NCBI GenBank assembly: GCA_963965975.1
Contig: OZ014415.1
Span: 1,183,001 to 1,247,000 of the forward strand
DNA from: Xestospongia bergquistia
Taxonomy: Eukaryota; Porifera; Demospongiae; Haplosclerida; Petrosiidae
Reading direction: 5' to 3'
Length of the DNA: 64,000 nucleotides
In this document: in pieces, positions 36,612-48,713 of the stretch
Position numbering within the stretch: position 1 is the stretch's first letter
How the letters are laid out: the number at the start of each line of letters is the position of its first letter
Position numbers and translations under genes: made by a program
The notes under the pieces: generated by a model
The model's input: only the letters and a program-made list of their open reading frames with translations
Told to the model about the DNA's origin: nothing
Databases searched by the model: none

Positions 36612-36850
36612 TTGTTAATTCGTTTTGGTTCAACAGTTAGTAGGTGTCCATTTTCTCATGACCATCATTCTTGACTACTTATGTCAGTGATGGAGTATCT
36701 TCCTCTGTCATTAACACATGTGCAGTATTTAGATCTTCCATCATGATATTAAAACCCAATAATATATTGCTGACTTTCAACTTTGAACTTTGACCAAGCC
36801 TAGCTAAGTGTGACCAACCATCTGCATGAATCACTACTTTTTTATTATAA
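36612..36850 (+). pseudogene. Kinase-domain scrap upstream of KDU7
   Basis: Third copy of the scrap seen at 8405 and 28567, with the same internal deletion. Here the type A upstream block does not follow it. Confidence 0.68.
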
Positions 36851-37499
36851 AAGGGTTGGGTATGTAATATGCTAAACCAACACAACAATGCTTTATCTTT
36901 TGAATTGCTGGATTGTATGGTTTGTTACAGTTAGTTTTAGAGCCCTGGAAGTATGAGTATCTCAGTGACCTTTTATTGGATTTATTTTTAGGCAAAAAGA
37001 CTTACTTCAAAGACATTGGCTTAAACCCAACTAGTTTTATTCCTTAATAATATTAATTCATGTTAAAAGTCTTTCAACATTTTCGTTCCTATAAGAAAGT
37101 AGAGTTTCAAGTGTCACTTAACAGTTTTCAAGTAAACATCAGCAATTTTAGCAACTTTACGTTAACTTTTTGTAAAATTATATAATGCATTATAAATAAA
37201 AATATATGCACACATATATGTTATATATATGAACATATATAACATATATGTTCATCAATAGAAAGGAGCTTAACTTAAACTTTTTAAGTATTGTAAGAAA
37301 TTCTGCTTCGAATGTGTTCAATTCGTACCGCCTGGTATTAAAAATTAATTGATTCTTCACGGAGTGTGTTTCATTCATTTCTTCTTTTTTGGACTCATCA
37401 AATTTTTAAAAAAAAATACTACATGTAGTCATAAATTGTTTTAAATTTGTTTCTTCGAGATCACGTGCGCCGTTTACAATTCCCCCTTTCTGCAATGCA
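36851..37499 (+). promoter_or_regulatory. Upstream region, type C (KDU7)
   Basis: Unique among the family: neither the type A nor the type B block is present. Near the start is TCACGTGCGCCG (contains CACGTG, about 37461-37472) and a pyrimidine-rich CCCCCTTTCTGC stretch just before the ATG, which looks like a compact promoter and start region. A TA-rich imperfect palindrome lies at about 37215-37255. Function inferred. Confidence 0.4.
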
Positions 37500-40400
37500 A
37501 TGGCTCAACACGGTTTTCAAAAGAAGCTTCAGTCATTGTCACTGGATGATGTAAAAGAGATTGGAAAGGAATTAGGTCGTGGAGCTTATGGTGTAGTATA
37601 TGAGGTTAGAGTGAGTGGACTGGTTTGTGCTGGAAAGACTCTACATGAAGCTATTGTACAGGTACATATACTAGCTAATGATGAAATGATCACTACATCT
37701 TGTTATCTCTTTGTAGAATGAAACATTAGTTAAGTTTGCTGAAGAATGTCTCTGTCATAGTCAGCAACGTCACCCAAACATTGTACAGTTAATGGGTGTC
37801 CATTTCTCTAAACATTCTCGACTACCAATGTTAGTAATGGAGTATCTTCCTCTGTCATTAACACAGTGTTTAGAAACACATCAAAACCTCCCACTTCAAA
37901 TCAAGTACTCCATTCTTCTTGATGTTGCAAAGGGTCTCAATTATCTTCATTGTAAGAAACCTCCCATTGTCCATCGTGATCTCACAGCCAATAACATATT
38001 GCTGACCTCTAACTTTATAGCCAAGATATCTGACCTAGGTGTATCTAGAATGGCAGACACCTTTAAACAGTTTCATTTTACTACCGCACCAGGTAATGCT
38101 GTTGTAATGCCTCCTGAAGCTCTTATGGAAAATCCAAGTTATGACCACAAGCTAGATGTCTTCTCCTATGGCTGTCTCATCCTCCATGTTTTTACACACC
38201 AATGGCCAGTACCTACAGCTCAATATGTTCCTTGTATCAGTCCTTCTCGAAAAGGATCTTATGATCTTGTTTCAGAATGGAATAGGAGATCAAAATATAC
38301 CACAGCAATATCTAGAGATAATCCTTTCCTTCCATTTACCAAGTGTTGTCTAGACAATGATCCTAAGAAGCGACCTACTATGAGTGATGCTATCATATGT
38401 GCTGAACATGCTCTCTCTAGTCTACCTCCAATGAAGAACACACTAGAGATGATGAAAAATATCGACTTATTGACTGAACGAGTGAATCAGTTAGAGAGAC
38501 AAACACAAGACAATTCTTACCGATGGGAAAAAAAGAGGAAACAGTTGGAAGTAAAACTGAAATCTAAACATGATGCTATCGAAGTCCTACGTGCTCAATG
38601 TAAAGGCATTGTTTCTAATTATCAATTACAGAAAATGATTCAACATCTTCTAACACAAGAACTGAAGGAAGGAGATGAATGGTGAGTGACTATTTTGAAG
38701 AAATGATATGTTTAATTATTAATAGTTATAAATTATTATTTACTGGGACATTATTGCATCCTCAGGTACTTAGTTGATGCTGATTGGTTTATACAATGGA
38801 AGACATGTGTTGATTATGATCCATATCTACCTGTGGATGGTATCAATATCACTTCAACCCAACCTGATCCTGTTTATAATGGAAACTTATTCAAAGGTAA
38901 CAAATATCAATCATGTTACTTCAATCAATATATCTAGAACAGTCTATGGTGATGACATCATTTATTAGTATAATGACATATGACATTAACCATTACAATA
39001 CTATATAGAGTAGTTATAATAAAGTTAATACATTATCAGGTATTATAATAAGTAACAAGCGGGCAAACTTGAGTGAGAAGTAGGTGTGTTTCATCATCTA
39101 CATCACATTTTTGCATTAATACTGTATACACATGTTGAAGATTTTGTTTCCTTAATTGTTATGGTGAAGAGAGTGTTTGAAGAATTTAATTTTTTTCTAT
39201 TCAAGAGAGCTCTATTACATTAAGCTTCATTGTTGACTTCTGACTGTCCAAACTTCCATCATCTTGTCTACATCTTTGACATTTCTTTCTGCTCCTTTCA
39301 TTGTTCTACTGTACTCCAAATTTTCACAGTAGCTCATTTTCACCATGTGCATCATACCAATCCAACTATCACAAGTAATTAATCTGTATTACAAATTCAT
39401 ACCCAGTAGTGTATCTTCTCTTTCTCTGGAGAACCAAAAACGTGACTAACAGACAGTTTCATAAGTGCTCTCTATTTGTTCAGGCTCATTCCAATATAAT
39501 ATTGATACATATTTTAGTATATGCTGACATAAATGTTTTAGGAGTTGATATTTGTGAGTTCATATTATAGGAATGAACATTATTAGATGTTACATATTGG
39601 ATATCTCACTATATTTGTCTCATATAGATATTGAATCTGAGATATTACATGATAATCTAAAGGAGGAAGATGACTATGTTATACTCTCTAAACTAGTATG
39701 GGATCTCTTTGTTAGTTGGTATGGACTATCAGTAGGATCACGACCTATTTGTAGGTAAGTTATTATTAACTTAATGTTTTCTACTTGGACACAAAGTGTG
39801 CTGATGGCATTAAGATTAATTAGGTCATCATATTATAAATATCTATGTATGTTCATACACATTGACTTTATATGTATGCAACAATCAATGACTTGATCTT
39901 TACTGGAAATATTAGGATGATAGACATCTTCAAAACAATCTTAGGACAATGTTTTTATGATGATCTTATCTGTTTAATTTGTTTATTAGGTATGTTATGA
40001 AGTGTAACAAAGATTTGAAAGTTGGAATGTATCCTTTTGACATCAAATTATGTGTATATCCATACCTTTGTGATACTAAGGTATTTTCCTTTTGTGAAAA
40101 AACTACTTTTGGTAAGGACTCTATAATGTAAAGCAAGCATTGACTATATTCTTCATTTATAGGTACTGTTATACAGAAGACAAAAGATCCGTTTAATGTC
40201 CCTACATATAAAGAGTGTAGATTGTGGATATATGGATATATAGAGGATGTATTAGCTGCACATATGTTATTAACAGATTTAGAGACTATATCTGAAAAGG
40301 ATAGCAAACTATGTGATAATGAAATTGTAAGAATAAGATGTACACACAGTATTGTTTGATTTTTATTTGATTTAGATATTTCATACTTACATGTTAGAAG

Positions 40401-41432
40401 TAAGAAATCCTGATAGTAGTTGGCCAAAGAAAATTGAACTAAACCTTTGTGTATATCCCAATATTAATGATATCAAACAGTGGTCATTTGATGTATTTGA
40501 TACTGTAGGTAAGTTGGGAAGTATAATAGTGCATTTTAAGTTTTAGTTAAATATTGATTCCAACTCCAGCGTGTCTGTGGTTTAAAGTTGTTACATTAAT
40601 TTATAGGTACTATTATGATGAAGACAAGAGAACTGTTTGATATATCTACAACTAATGAGTGTAGATTGTGGTACTGGAATATGAATGAAGATAGTCATTG
40701 CTATATTACATTAAGTGATCTCAAAGAGACAGTAGTTGGTGCTTGTAGTATTACGAAAGAAGAGAATGTGTATGTTATGCTGGAATTTATACTCAATAGC
40801 AAAATGGTATAGTTATTATATAATCTGACCATATTATATTATTTATTTGTTTCAATTAGCCATTTATATTAGAAGTATTAAATCCTGATGGTAGCTGGCC
40901 ATGGAGGATTGAATTATGTTTGTTAGTATGTGGTAAAGTTACATTGAAACCATTGTCATTTGGAGTATTTAATAATATTAGTAAGTATTATAAATGAAGA
41001 TAAATTGAACATAATTATTACTTCACAGGTACTGTGTTTAAAAAAACGAGTGACCTAGTTAGTGCTAATGAGTATAGTCTGGTTGAGTCTGATTTCTTTG
41101 ATAAGCCCTTTGCAGTAAGTGACAAATCAGTTTTAAAATATTATATAAATGTATGATTTTTAGATGTTGAAATTATATGTAAAAAATTCAGATGGTAGTT
41201 TGTCAAAAGAGGTCACATCACTGTTATATAGAGATGAGACTGATACAAAATGGTTAGTTAAAGATAGATCTATTTTAGGTAAGAACATGTATAGTAACTA
41301 ATAAAGTCATAATGTGTCATTATTGTTATAGATATTATTAGTCAGGAAATGCTGTCAAAGAATAATACAGGGATTTATTACGTGATAAGTCTTTCAGAAG
41401 AATTTTTTGAGGCTATTGTAAAAGAAGAATAA
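37500..41432 (+). CDS. KDU7: protein kinase, short coiled coil, DUSP and Ubl protein, 808 aa
   Basis: Twelve exons: 37500-37661, 37717-38681, 38766-38896, 39628-39754, 39990-40111, 40163-40326, 40376-40508, 40607-40806, 40860-40980, 41029-41114, 41164-41278, 41332-41432; 2427 nt, whole codons. The start is MAQHGFQKKLQ at 37500. The kinase is intact (GRGAYGVVYEV, AGK, HRDLTANN, DLG, PPEAL). The coiled coil is about 106 residues shorter than in KDU3. The DUSP is more diverged (WFIQWKTC; PDPVYNGNLF in place of HPGPVNN). The Ubl exons are near-copies of those in the truncated copies. All its donors are GT, and its DUSP-Ubl intron (40112-40162) has no MITE, so it probably keeps the ancestral structure. 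It has no partner in the first block. Confidence 0.87.
38897..39627 (+). other. KDU7 intron inside the DUSP domain
   Basis: A 731-nt intron where the paralogues have 45-110 nt. It is AT-rich; no open frame or inverted-repeat ends were recognised. It could hide an old insertion. Confidence 0.6.
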
Positions 41433-41574
41433 AAGGAACTTATTTTTTAAAATTTTAAGTGTATTTTTGTTGGGTAACTCCTTGTATATTTTGTAATATA
41501 TTATCTGTTGCTATCATCTTTTTGTAAACTGCACACATTGAAGTATCTCTGTATAACAAACTATTAGTAATTAG

Positions 41575-41665
41575 TAATAATTGAGAAGTATTCACTAACT
41601 GAACAAGTGATTAATTTGAAAGAAAGTTTGAAGAGTGTAGAAGAAGAGAAATAGCAAGTAATGAA
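41575..41665 (+). pseudogene. Coiled-coil scrap of a KDU kinase (second copy)
   Basis: Duplicate of 16329-16440: IIEKYSLTEQVINLKES, then SLKSVEEEK and a stop. Confidence 0.65.
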
Positions 41666-41699
41666 ATTGTTGAAAACCATTGTGGAGTCTGCTGATAGT

Positions 41700-41876
41700 A
41701 GGACGCCACTTCTTGTTTTGTTTGAACCATTTACAGAGTGTTTGTTATTGGGAGTAGTAGGTAGTCTATCAGGTCACTATACCATATGATGGAACAGAAT
41801 ATTATTCTTATTATGTCATCGTGTCTTTTGGTTTATATGTGATCTAATACTTATACATTTAGTAGAAGTATATTAA
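41700..41876 (+). pseudogene. UGCG: Second fragment resembling ceramide glucosyltransferase
   Basis: Duplicate of 16479-16655. It keeps LFEPFTECLLLGVVGS but has TGA where the other copy has GGA, and CHR in place of CHC. Clearly non-coding now. Confidence 0.55.
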
Positions 41877-42799
41877 CTATAATGTATCATCTATATATTT
41901 AATATTGGCATTGATAATAATTTAAATGCACTGACTAATAGATCAATGCCTTTTTTAATCTGTGATTAATGTTATGATCAAATATTATCCCCATATTTCC
42001 CTTGATGAAATAGGAAAGTGAGGGGACAACATGACTCTAGAACACAAAGACACTTTTAATATTCCTTATACTTACAATTAGTCAATGTTAGATGGTCAAC
42101 TAATAACAGGTATACTCCACTATATACGACATCATCATTATGTCATCATTACACATCACATATAGCTAAAGAGAGAAGTGCAGCAATTTTTTGTTAGTTT
42201 AGCTGCTACCTCACATCCTGTGATAAGAAAACTTAATATATTCTCTTATCATCATCTCATTTCATAGTACTGCTGGTGTTATTTTATTCCTTGAACCATA
42301 AAATCACTTTAAATGTTTATGGTATCAAGCCACATATATTTTATTGCCAAACCTCTTAGGATTTATTGCTGATACAGCATGTGATGTCTCAGTTCTTGAT
42401 ATCACATACTCTATCAACAATAAAGCCCTCATGGTTGGTCAATAACCAATACATAATATACAAAATTACTATAGACATGTAATGTAGTAATATTCTACTA
42501 TTTAATATATATTAATATATTATGTATATTTATATATTTTAACAAAAGAGGATTAATCAGTCTTTGTCATATAATGTCACTAGATAATGTAGTGGAGACT
42601 GGAAAATTCTATGCTATGATATGTACTATATAGGACACAATGATTACTGACATTATCACAGCATAATATAGCAATTCATAAGAATATAAACTTTGTGTGA
42701 ACAAGGAGTACAAATCATTCCATCATCATGACAGATAACACTATTAACATTACATTACAGTAGTGGGAGTTTATAGTTTGCTTTAGCCCTTGTATGATT
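41877..42799 (+). promoter_or_regulatory. Upstream region, type B (KDU8)
   Basis: Homologous to 16656-17746 with several deletions, mainly of the stretch matching about 16875-17000. No gene. Regulatory role inferred from position. Confidence 0.4.
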
Positions 42800-45700
42800 A
42801 TGGCTACTGGAAGACTTCAAAGTCAACTTCAGTCTTTATCACTGGATAATGTAGTAAAGATTGGAAAGGAATTAGGTCGTGGAGCTTATGGTGTGGTAGT
42901 TGAGGTTAGAGTGAGTGGACTGATTTGTGCTGGAAAGACTCTACATGAAGCTATTGTACAAGTACATATACTAGCTAATGATGAAATGATCACTACATCT
43001 TGTTATCTCTTTATAGAATGACACATTAGACAAGTTTACTGAAGAGTGTCTCTGTCATAGTCAACAACGTCACCCAAATATTGTCCAGTTAATGGGTGTC
43101 CATTTCTCTCAACATTTTCAACTACCTATGTTAGTAATGGAGTATCTTCCTCTGTCATTAACACAGTGTTTAGAAACACATCAAGACCTTCCACTTCAAA
43201 TCAAGTACTCCATTCTTCTTGATGTTGCAAAGGGTCTCAATTATCTTCATTGTAAGAGACCTCCCATTGTTCATCGTGATCTCACAGCCAATAACATATT
43301 GCTGACCTCTAACTTTATAGCCAAGATATCTGACCTAGGTGTATCTAGAATGGCAGACACCTTCAAGCAACATCATCTTACTACTGCACCAGGTAATGCT
43401 GTTGTAATGCCTCCTGAAGCTCTCAAGGACAATCCAAGTTATGACCACAAGTTAGATGTCTTCTCCTATGGTTGTCTCATCCTCCATGTCTTCACACATC
43501 AATGGCCAGCACCTACAGCTCAATATGTACCTAGTACCAGTCCTTCTCGAATTGAATCATTTGATCTTGTCTCAGAATGTAATAGGAGATCAAAATATAT
43601 CACAGCAATATCTAGTGGTAATCCTTTCCTTTCATTTGCCAAGTCTTGTCTAGACAATGATCCTATGAAGCGACCTACTATGAGTGATGCTATCATATGT
43701 GCTCAACATGCTGTTTCTAGTCTACCTCCATTGAAGAACCAATTAATGAAAGAAATTGATTTACTAACTGATCAAGTGGATCATTTAAGGAGACAAGCAC
43801 AAGAGGACACTCATACATGGGAAGGAATGATCAAACAACTAAAAGAGGACAAAGCCCATTACATAACAGATCTCACAAAGTCTTGGCAAGCCAAAGCAAT
43901 AGTTGATGTCCACTTTGCAGCACAAAAACAAGAAATTGCTGAGAAGTCAAAACTCCTGAATCAAGAAATGAGTAGAGCTTCAAAGTTAGAAGAAGAGATG
44001 TTGTCATCAATGAAAGCTGAAATGCAAGCAAAGAAAGAGCTTAGACAGATTAAGGCAACATTGTCTATATCAAATAAAGAAAATGCTGATCTACAATTTG
44101 AAATAGCTCGTTTACAATCTGCTTTGTCATCTCTTCAAGAATCAAATAGCGGACTTCAATCGCTACTGAAATCAAAGGATAATGATATGGAAGTCTTACA
44201 TGCTCAATGTAAAAACACCAGTCCTGGATATCAAATTCAGAAAGAAATTATTCAACAACTTTTGGCACAAGAATTGAAAGAAGGAGATGAATGGTGAGTG
44301 ATAATTATTTAGTTATGTTTTATATTTTTTATTTATTGATTGTAAAATTAATAATTGTATTGTTGTTAGGTATTTGGTCTGTCAGAGATGGTTCACACAA
44401 TGGAAGAGATATGTTGGATATGACTCAGTTCAATCTGTGGCTGACAGCAACTCAGATCATCAGTCTATGGCTGGCAAAGAAGCAGATCATCCTGGACTTG
44501 TGAACAATACAGATTTATTTAAAGGCAACAAAATCAATTATTACAGAAACTTAATTACACATTTATTTACTTTCTAACACAGAGAGTGAGTCAGTAATTT
44601 TAAAAGCTAACCTAAAGGAAGGAGATAACTATGTTCTATTACCTAAACCAGTATGGTATCTCTTTGTTAGTTGGTATGGATTGTTAGTAGGATCACGACC
44701 TATTTGTAGGTAAATTATTGTAACTATATATTGTCAAAGTTGTTTCTTTATTAGGTATGTTATGCAGTGTAATAATGATTTGAAAATTGGAATATATCGT
44801 TTTGAAGTCACATTATGTGTGTATCCACATGTTAATGAAGCAGTTTCCTTTTAGTGAAGGAACCACATTTGGTAAGCACTTCTTTATACTTTCTTCTTTT
44901 TTGATAAGCTTAAGGTATATACTTAGAAGGATCTATGATGGAGTTGGCTTACTGCCCTATTGGAATGTGAAACAGTACTACAAAGTTTTATAGTGGTCAT
45001 CTTGTGGAATAACTTATACATGTATGTTAGATAAAGTTATGCTTTGGAATTTTAATTGTATGACAATCCTAATTAAGGACACCTAGTATACCTCTTTTTG
45101 AGAATATATAATAACATACTATATCAAAATGTCACAGATATTTTATAGTCTCTATCTAAACTTTATGCTGTACCTTACTACATTCATATAAGGATGTAAG
45201 CCAACTTACTCCTAGATCCTCCTCCATCTTCAGCTCATCAAAAAAGGAGAAAGGCCTATATAGCATATCTATAATATAAATCATGTGTTTCAATCTTTAT
45301 TTTCCTAAAGATGCTATTGTTCAGAAAATGAGAGAATTGTTTAACATATCTACAACAACTGGTGAATGTAGACTGTGGATATATGGATGTATAAATAACA
45401 CAATGAACATATGGTTATTAATAACAGGAGGCTTAGATAATGTACAAAGGGATAAAGTACTTGAAGATGACAACTTTGTAAGAATATGATACATACACAG
45501 TACTGTTTACTTTTTATTTGTTTTAGATATCTCATACTTACATGTTAGAAGTAAGAAATCCTGATGGTAGTTGGCCAAAGAAGATTGAACTAAACCTTTG
45601 TGTATATCCCAATATTAATGATATCAAACATTGGTCATTTGATGTATTTGATACTGTGGGTAAGTTAAAAGTATAATAGTGCATTTTAAGTTATAGTTAA

Positions 45701-46580
45701 GTATTGACTCCAACTCTAGCATGTGTGTGGTGTAAATTTGTTATATTAATTTTTAGATACTGTTATACAGAAGACAAGAGAATTATTTAATATATCTAGA
45801 ACTGATGAGTACAGACTATGGTACTTCAATACAAATAAAGATTGTCATTGCTATATTATATTAAGTGATCTCAAAGAGACAGTAGTTGATACTTGTTGTA
45901 TTATGAAAGAAGAAAATGTGTATTTTATGTGGGAATCTCTACTCAATACTAAGATGGTATAGTTATTATATAATCTGACCACATTATATTATTCATTTGT
46001 TTTAATTAGCCATTTATATTTGAAGTAAGAAATCCTGATGGTAGCTGGCCATGGATGTTAGAATTATGTTTGGTAGCATGTGGTAAAGGTGCACTCAAAA
46101 CATTGTCATTTGAAGTATTTAATAATATTAGTAAGTATTATAAATGAAGATAAATTGAACATAATTATTACTTCACGGGTACTGTGGTTACAAAAATGAG
46201 TCACCTAATTAGTACTAATGAGTGTAGTCCGATTGAGAATGATGACTTTGATAAGCCCTTTGCAGTAAGTGACAAATCAGTTTTAAAATATTATATAAAT
46301 GTATGATTTTTTAGGAATTGATATTATATGTAAAAAGTTCAGATGGTAATTTGTCAAAAGAGGTTACATCGCAGTTATATAGAGATGATGCTGATACAAA
46401 ATGGTTAGTTAATGACAGATCTATTTTGGGTAAGGACGTATATATTAATAAATAAAGTGATACTATTTTGATCGTGTAGATATTATTAATAAGGAGATGG
46501 TATCAAAGAAAAGTAATGGAATTTATTATGTAATGACTTTTCCAAAAGAACTGCTTAGACCTAATCAGGAAGACAACTAA
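42800..46580 (+). pseudogene. KDU8: damaged duplicate of KDU4 (frameshift and lost splice acceptor)
   Basis: Exons by alignment: 42800-42961, 43017-44293, 44370-44524, 44583-44709, 44755-44871, 45311-45477, 45527-45659, 45757-45956, 46010-46130, 46179-46264, 46315-46429, 46480-46580. The kinase motifs are intact. The fifth exon is 117 nt instead of 116: one extra A makes TAG at 44852-44854, cutting the product to about 606 codons (kinase, coiled coil, DUSP). The acceptor before 46179 reads CACGG instead of CACAG. The DUSP has VWYLFVSWYG for VWDLF. Downstream Ubl exons are otherwise open and end in TAA at 46580. It could still make a short kinase-DUSP protein; otherwise it is a young pseudogene, or the extra A is a sequencing error. 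Confidence 0.75.
44896..45246. mobile_element. MITE-like insertion in the DUSP-Ubl intron of KDU8
   Basis: Orthologous to 19848-20198 in KDU4, with the same ends and position. Confidence 0.63.
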
Positions 46581-47099
46581 TTAAAGTGATACTTATTGTA
46601 ACTTTATTATATTGCGATTACTTTGGTTATTTTATTGAGTTAACTTTGATTAGTTATTTGTTTGTTTTTGTTTTTTTTTACTAAATAATTGTATATAGTT
46701 TTAATGGAAACATTATTTGATATGTTACTCTCTTTATATATAATAAATATTTATAACTGATAGATATGTTTGCTATATTAAAAATAATATAATATTTTTT
46801 AGAGTTAAAACATTGATGTAACTCATCTTTGTTCTACCTAATCTAAAATTCCTAACTTCTAAACTACATTATATGATATATAATGTCACATGTAATAGAA
46901 TGTTGTAATACAATTAACAGAATAAACTATTGTTTTATAAACAACCATTATAATAATGAAACATTTATAATAATATCATAAAGACCTTAAAGATGACAAC
47001 CATCCATCCATTCATTCATCCATCCATCCATTGATATAAATATGAGAATAAAAGAGATCATCCTTGTCCTGTGGATAATATAAGTTAATATTATAAATT
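46581..47099. other. AT-rich spacer downstream of KDU8
   Basis: Homologous to 21500-22039, including a CCAT repeat at about 47003-47032. No gene. Confidence 0.6.
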
Positions 47100-47370
47100 A
47101 ATTATAACTATATTGGTATTATTATATGAAGACAAGAGAGAAGTTTAATTTATCTAAAACTGATGAGTGTAGACTGCAGTATGTTACATGACATTATAAA
47201 TTAGTTGACATTCTATATAATAATTTTATTACACATTAGGTAGTAAGAAATCATGATGGTAATTGGCCAAAAAAAGATTGAATCAAAATTGTATATCCAC
47301 ATCTTAATAACATCTAACAGTGTCAGTTGATGTAGCTAATACTGTAGGTAAGTAGACCTTTTAGGTTCTG
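47100..47370 (+). pseudogene. Decayed Ubl exons after KDU8
   Basis: The same broken pieces as after KDU4: a DECRL piece at about 47130-47180, NHDGNWPKK near 47255, and an exon end with a GTAAG donor near 47345. Confidence 0.62.
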
Positions 47371-47539
47371 AATGAATTAATGTATTCATTAACTTGTAAA
47401 GTGTCACCTGTAGGTTACAGAACACCTACATAATTGTATTATATCACATTGTATACACAATATATATGTATGTATGTACGTGTATATAATATGTATATAG
47501 ATGTCTATAATAAGGTTAAATTTACCATATATACTATTA

Positions 47540-47543
<4 letters not shown>

Positions 47544-47574
<31 letters not shown>
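47544..47574. repeat. TA dinucleotide run
   Basis: About 15 TA units. The copy after KDU4 (about 22480) is shorter. It is the last shared point before the minisatellite, so it may be the breakpoint. Confidence 0.8.
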
Positions 47575-47577
<3 letters not shown>

Positions 47578-47611
47578 CAGAATTAAAGGACAAAAGAACA
47601 GAGCAAACAAT

Positions 47612-48266
47612 TATCAATTACCTAATACTATGTTAAACTATATATTATCAATTACCTAATACTATATTAAACTATATATTATCAATTACCTAATACTATA
47701 TAAAAATATATATTATCAATTATCTAATACTATGTTAAACTATATATTATCAATTATCTAATACTATGTTAAACTATATATTATCAATTACCTAATACTA
47801 TATAAAAATATATATTATCAATTATCTAATACTATATTAAACTATATATTATCAATTACCTAATACTATATTAAACTATATATATTATCAATTACCTAAT
47901 ACTATATAAAACTATATATATTATCAATTACCTAATACTATATAAAACTATATATATTATCAATTATCTAATACTATATTAAACTATATATATTATCAAT
48001 TATCTAATACTATATTAAACTATATATATTATCAATTACCTAATACTATATAAAAATATATATTATCAATTATCTAATACTATATTAAACTATATATTAT
48101 CAATTATCTAATACTATGTTAAACTATATATTATCAATTACCTAATACTATGTTAAACTATATATTATCAATTATCTAATACTATATTAAACTATATATT
48201 ATCAATTATCTAATACTATATTAAACTATATATATTATCAATTACCTAATACTATATTAAACTATT
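47612..48266. repeat. Minisatellite, about 33-36 bp unit, 19 copies
   Basis: The unit reads ATCAATTACCTAATACTATA followed by TTAAACTATATATT. Units differ by TACC/TATC, TATGTT/TATATT/TATAAA, and two-base length changes in the TA stretch. There is no spacer variation of CRISPR type. Confidence 0.9.
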
Positions 48267-48275
48267 AATTTTGTA

Positions 48276-48337
48276 GGTGTTCTATCAGCAAATTATAATG
48301 GAAGTTAAAAAAACTGATGGCAGCTGGCCAAATTGAG
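48276..48337 (+). pseudogene. Last decayed Ubl exon of the array
   Basis: After a TTTGTAG acceptor it reads VFYQQIIMEVKKTDGSWPN and then TGA. This is the LMLEVRNPDGSWP motif that joins neighbouring Ubls. It sits beyond the minisatellite, showing that the Ubl array once extended this far and that the minisatellite grew inside it. Confidence 0.7.
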
Positions 48338-48713
48338 GGCATTAGGAGTTTTCATAATTCATTCTTGACATTCTTTCATAGATAAAACAGATAGTGAATT
48401 TCCAATAGATTATAACAGCTACATAGTAGATATAGTCATGACATAACTAGATGTTAGATGTAGTACATACATATAGTAAAATAATGAATGACTCTGAAAC
48501 TGATCACAAATATTATAGTGACTTTTAAATTTTTGGTAATAGTTAACAATCACTTGTAATAATAATAATAATAATAATTATAAACCTGTGGATAAATAAT
48601 AAACACAGAAATATAAATACAGATAAATAGTCAATGTAACAAATCATATATTTACTACAGTAAAAAAAGGGGGTTACAAATAGTCATTACTTATATGACT
48701 ACTCATACAACAC
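48338..48713. other. Spacer between the KDU array and the minus-strand gene
   Basis: AT-rich, with a short AAT run at about 48559-48578. No gene was seen; it lies between convergent transcription units. Confidence 0.5.

Larger units (their letters stand above)
23980..47600. repeat. Segmental duplication, second block
   Basis: Counterpart of about 3760-22500. It holds KDU5, KDU6, the truncated open copy, the extra KDU7 region, KDU8 and the same trail of eroded Ubl exons. The 160-bp stretch after the truncated copy (36453-36600) is repeated after KDU7 (41433-41575). So the KDU7 stretch behaves as an internal duplication inside this block, or as a segment deleted from the first block. Confidence 0.85.

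Noticed and set aside
37190-37378. Minus-strand open frame near 37.3 kb
   Set aside because: It is AT-rich, low complexity and has no homologue in the other spacers.
1-48300. USP-type deubiquitinase genes
   Set aside because: Only the DUSP and Ubl parts occur. No Cys box, QQD box or His box of the USP core was found on either strand of the array.
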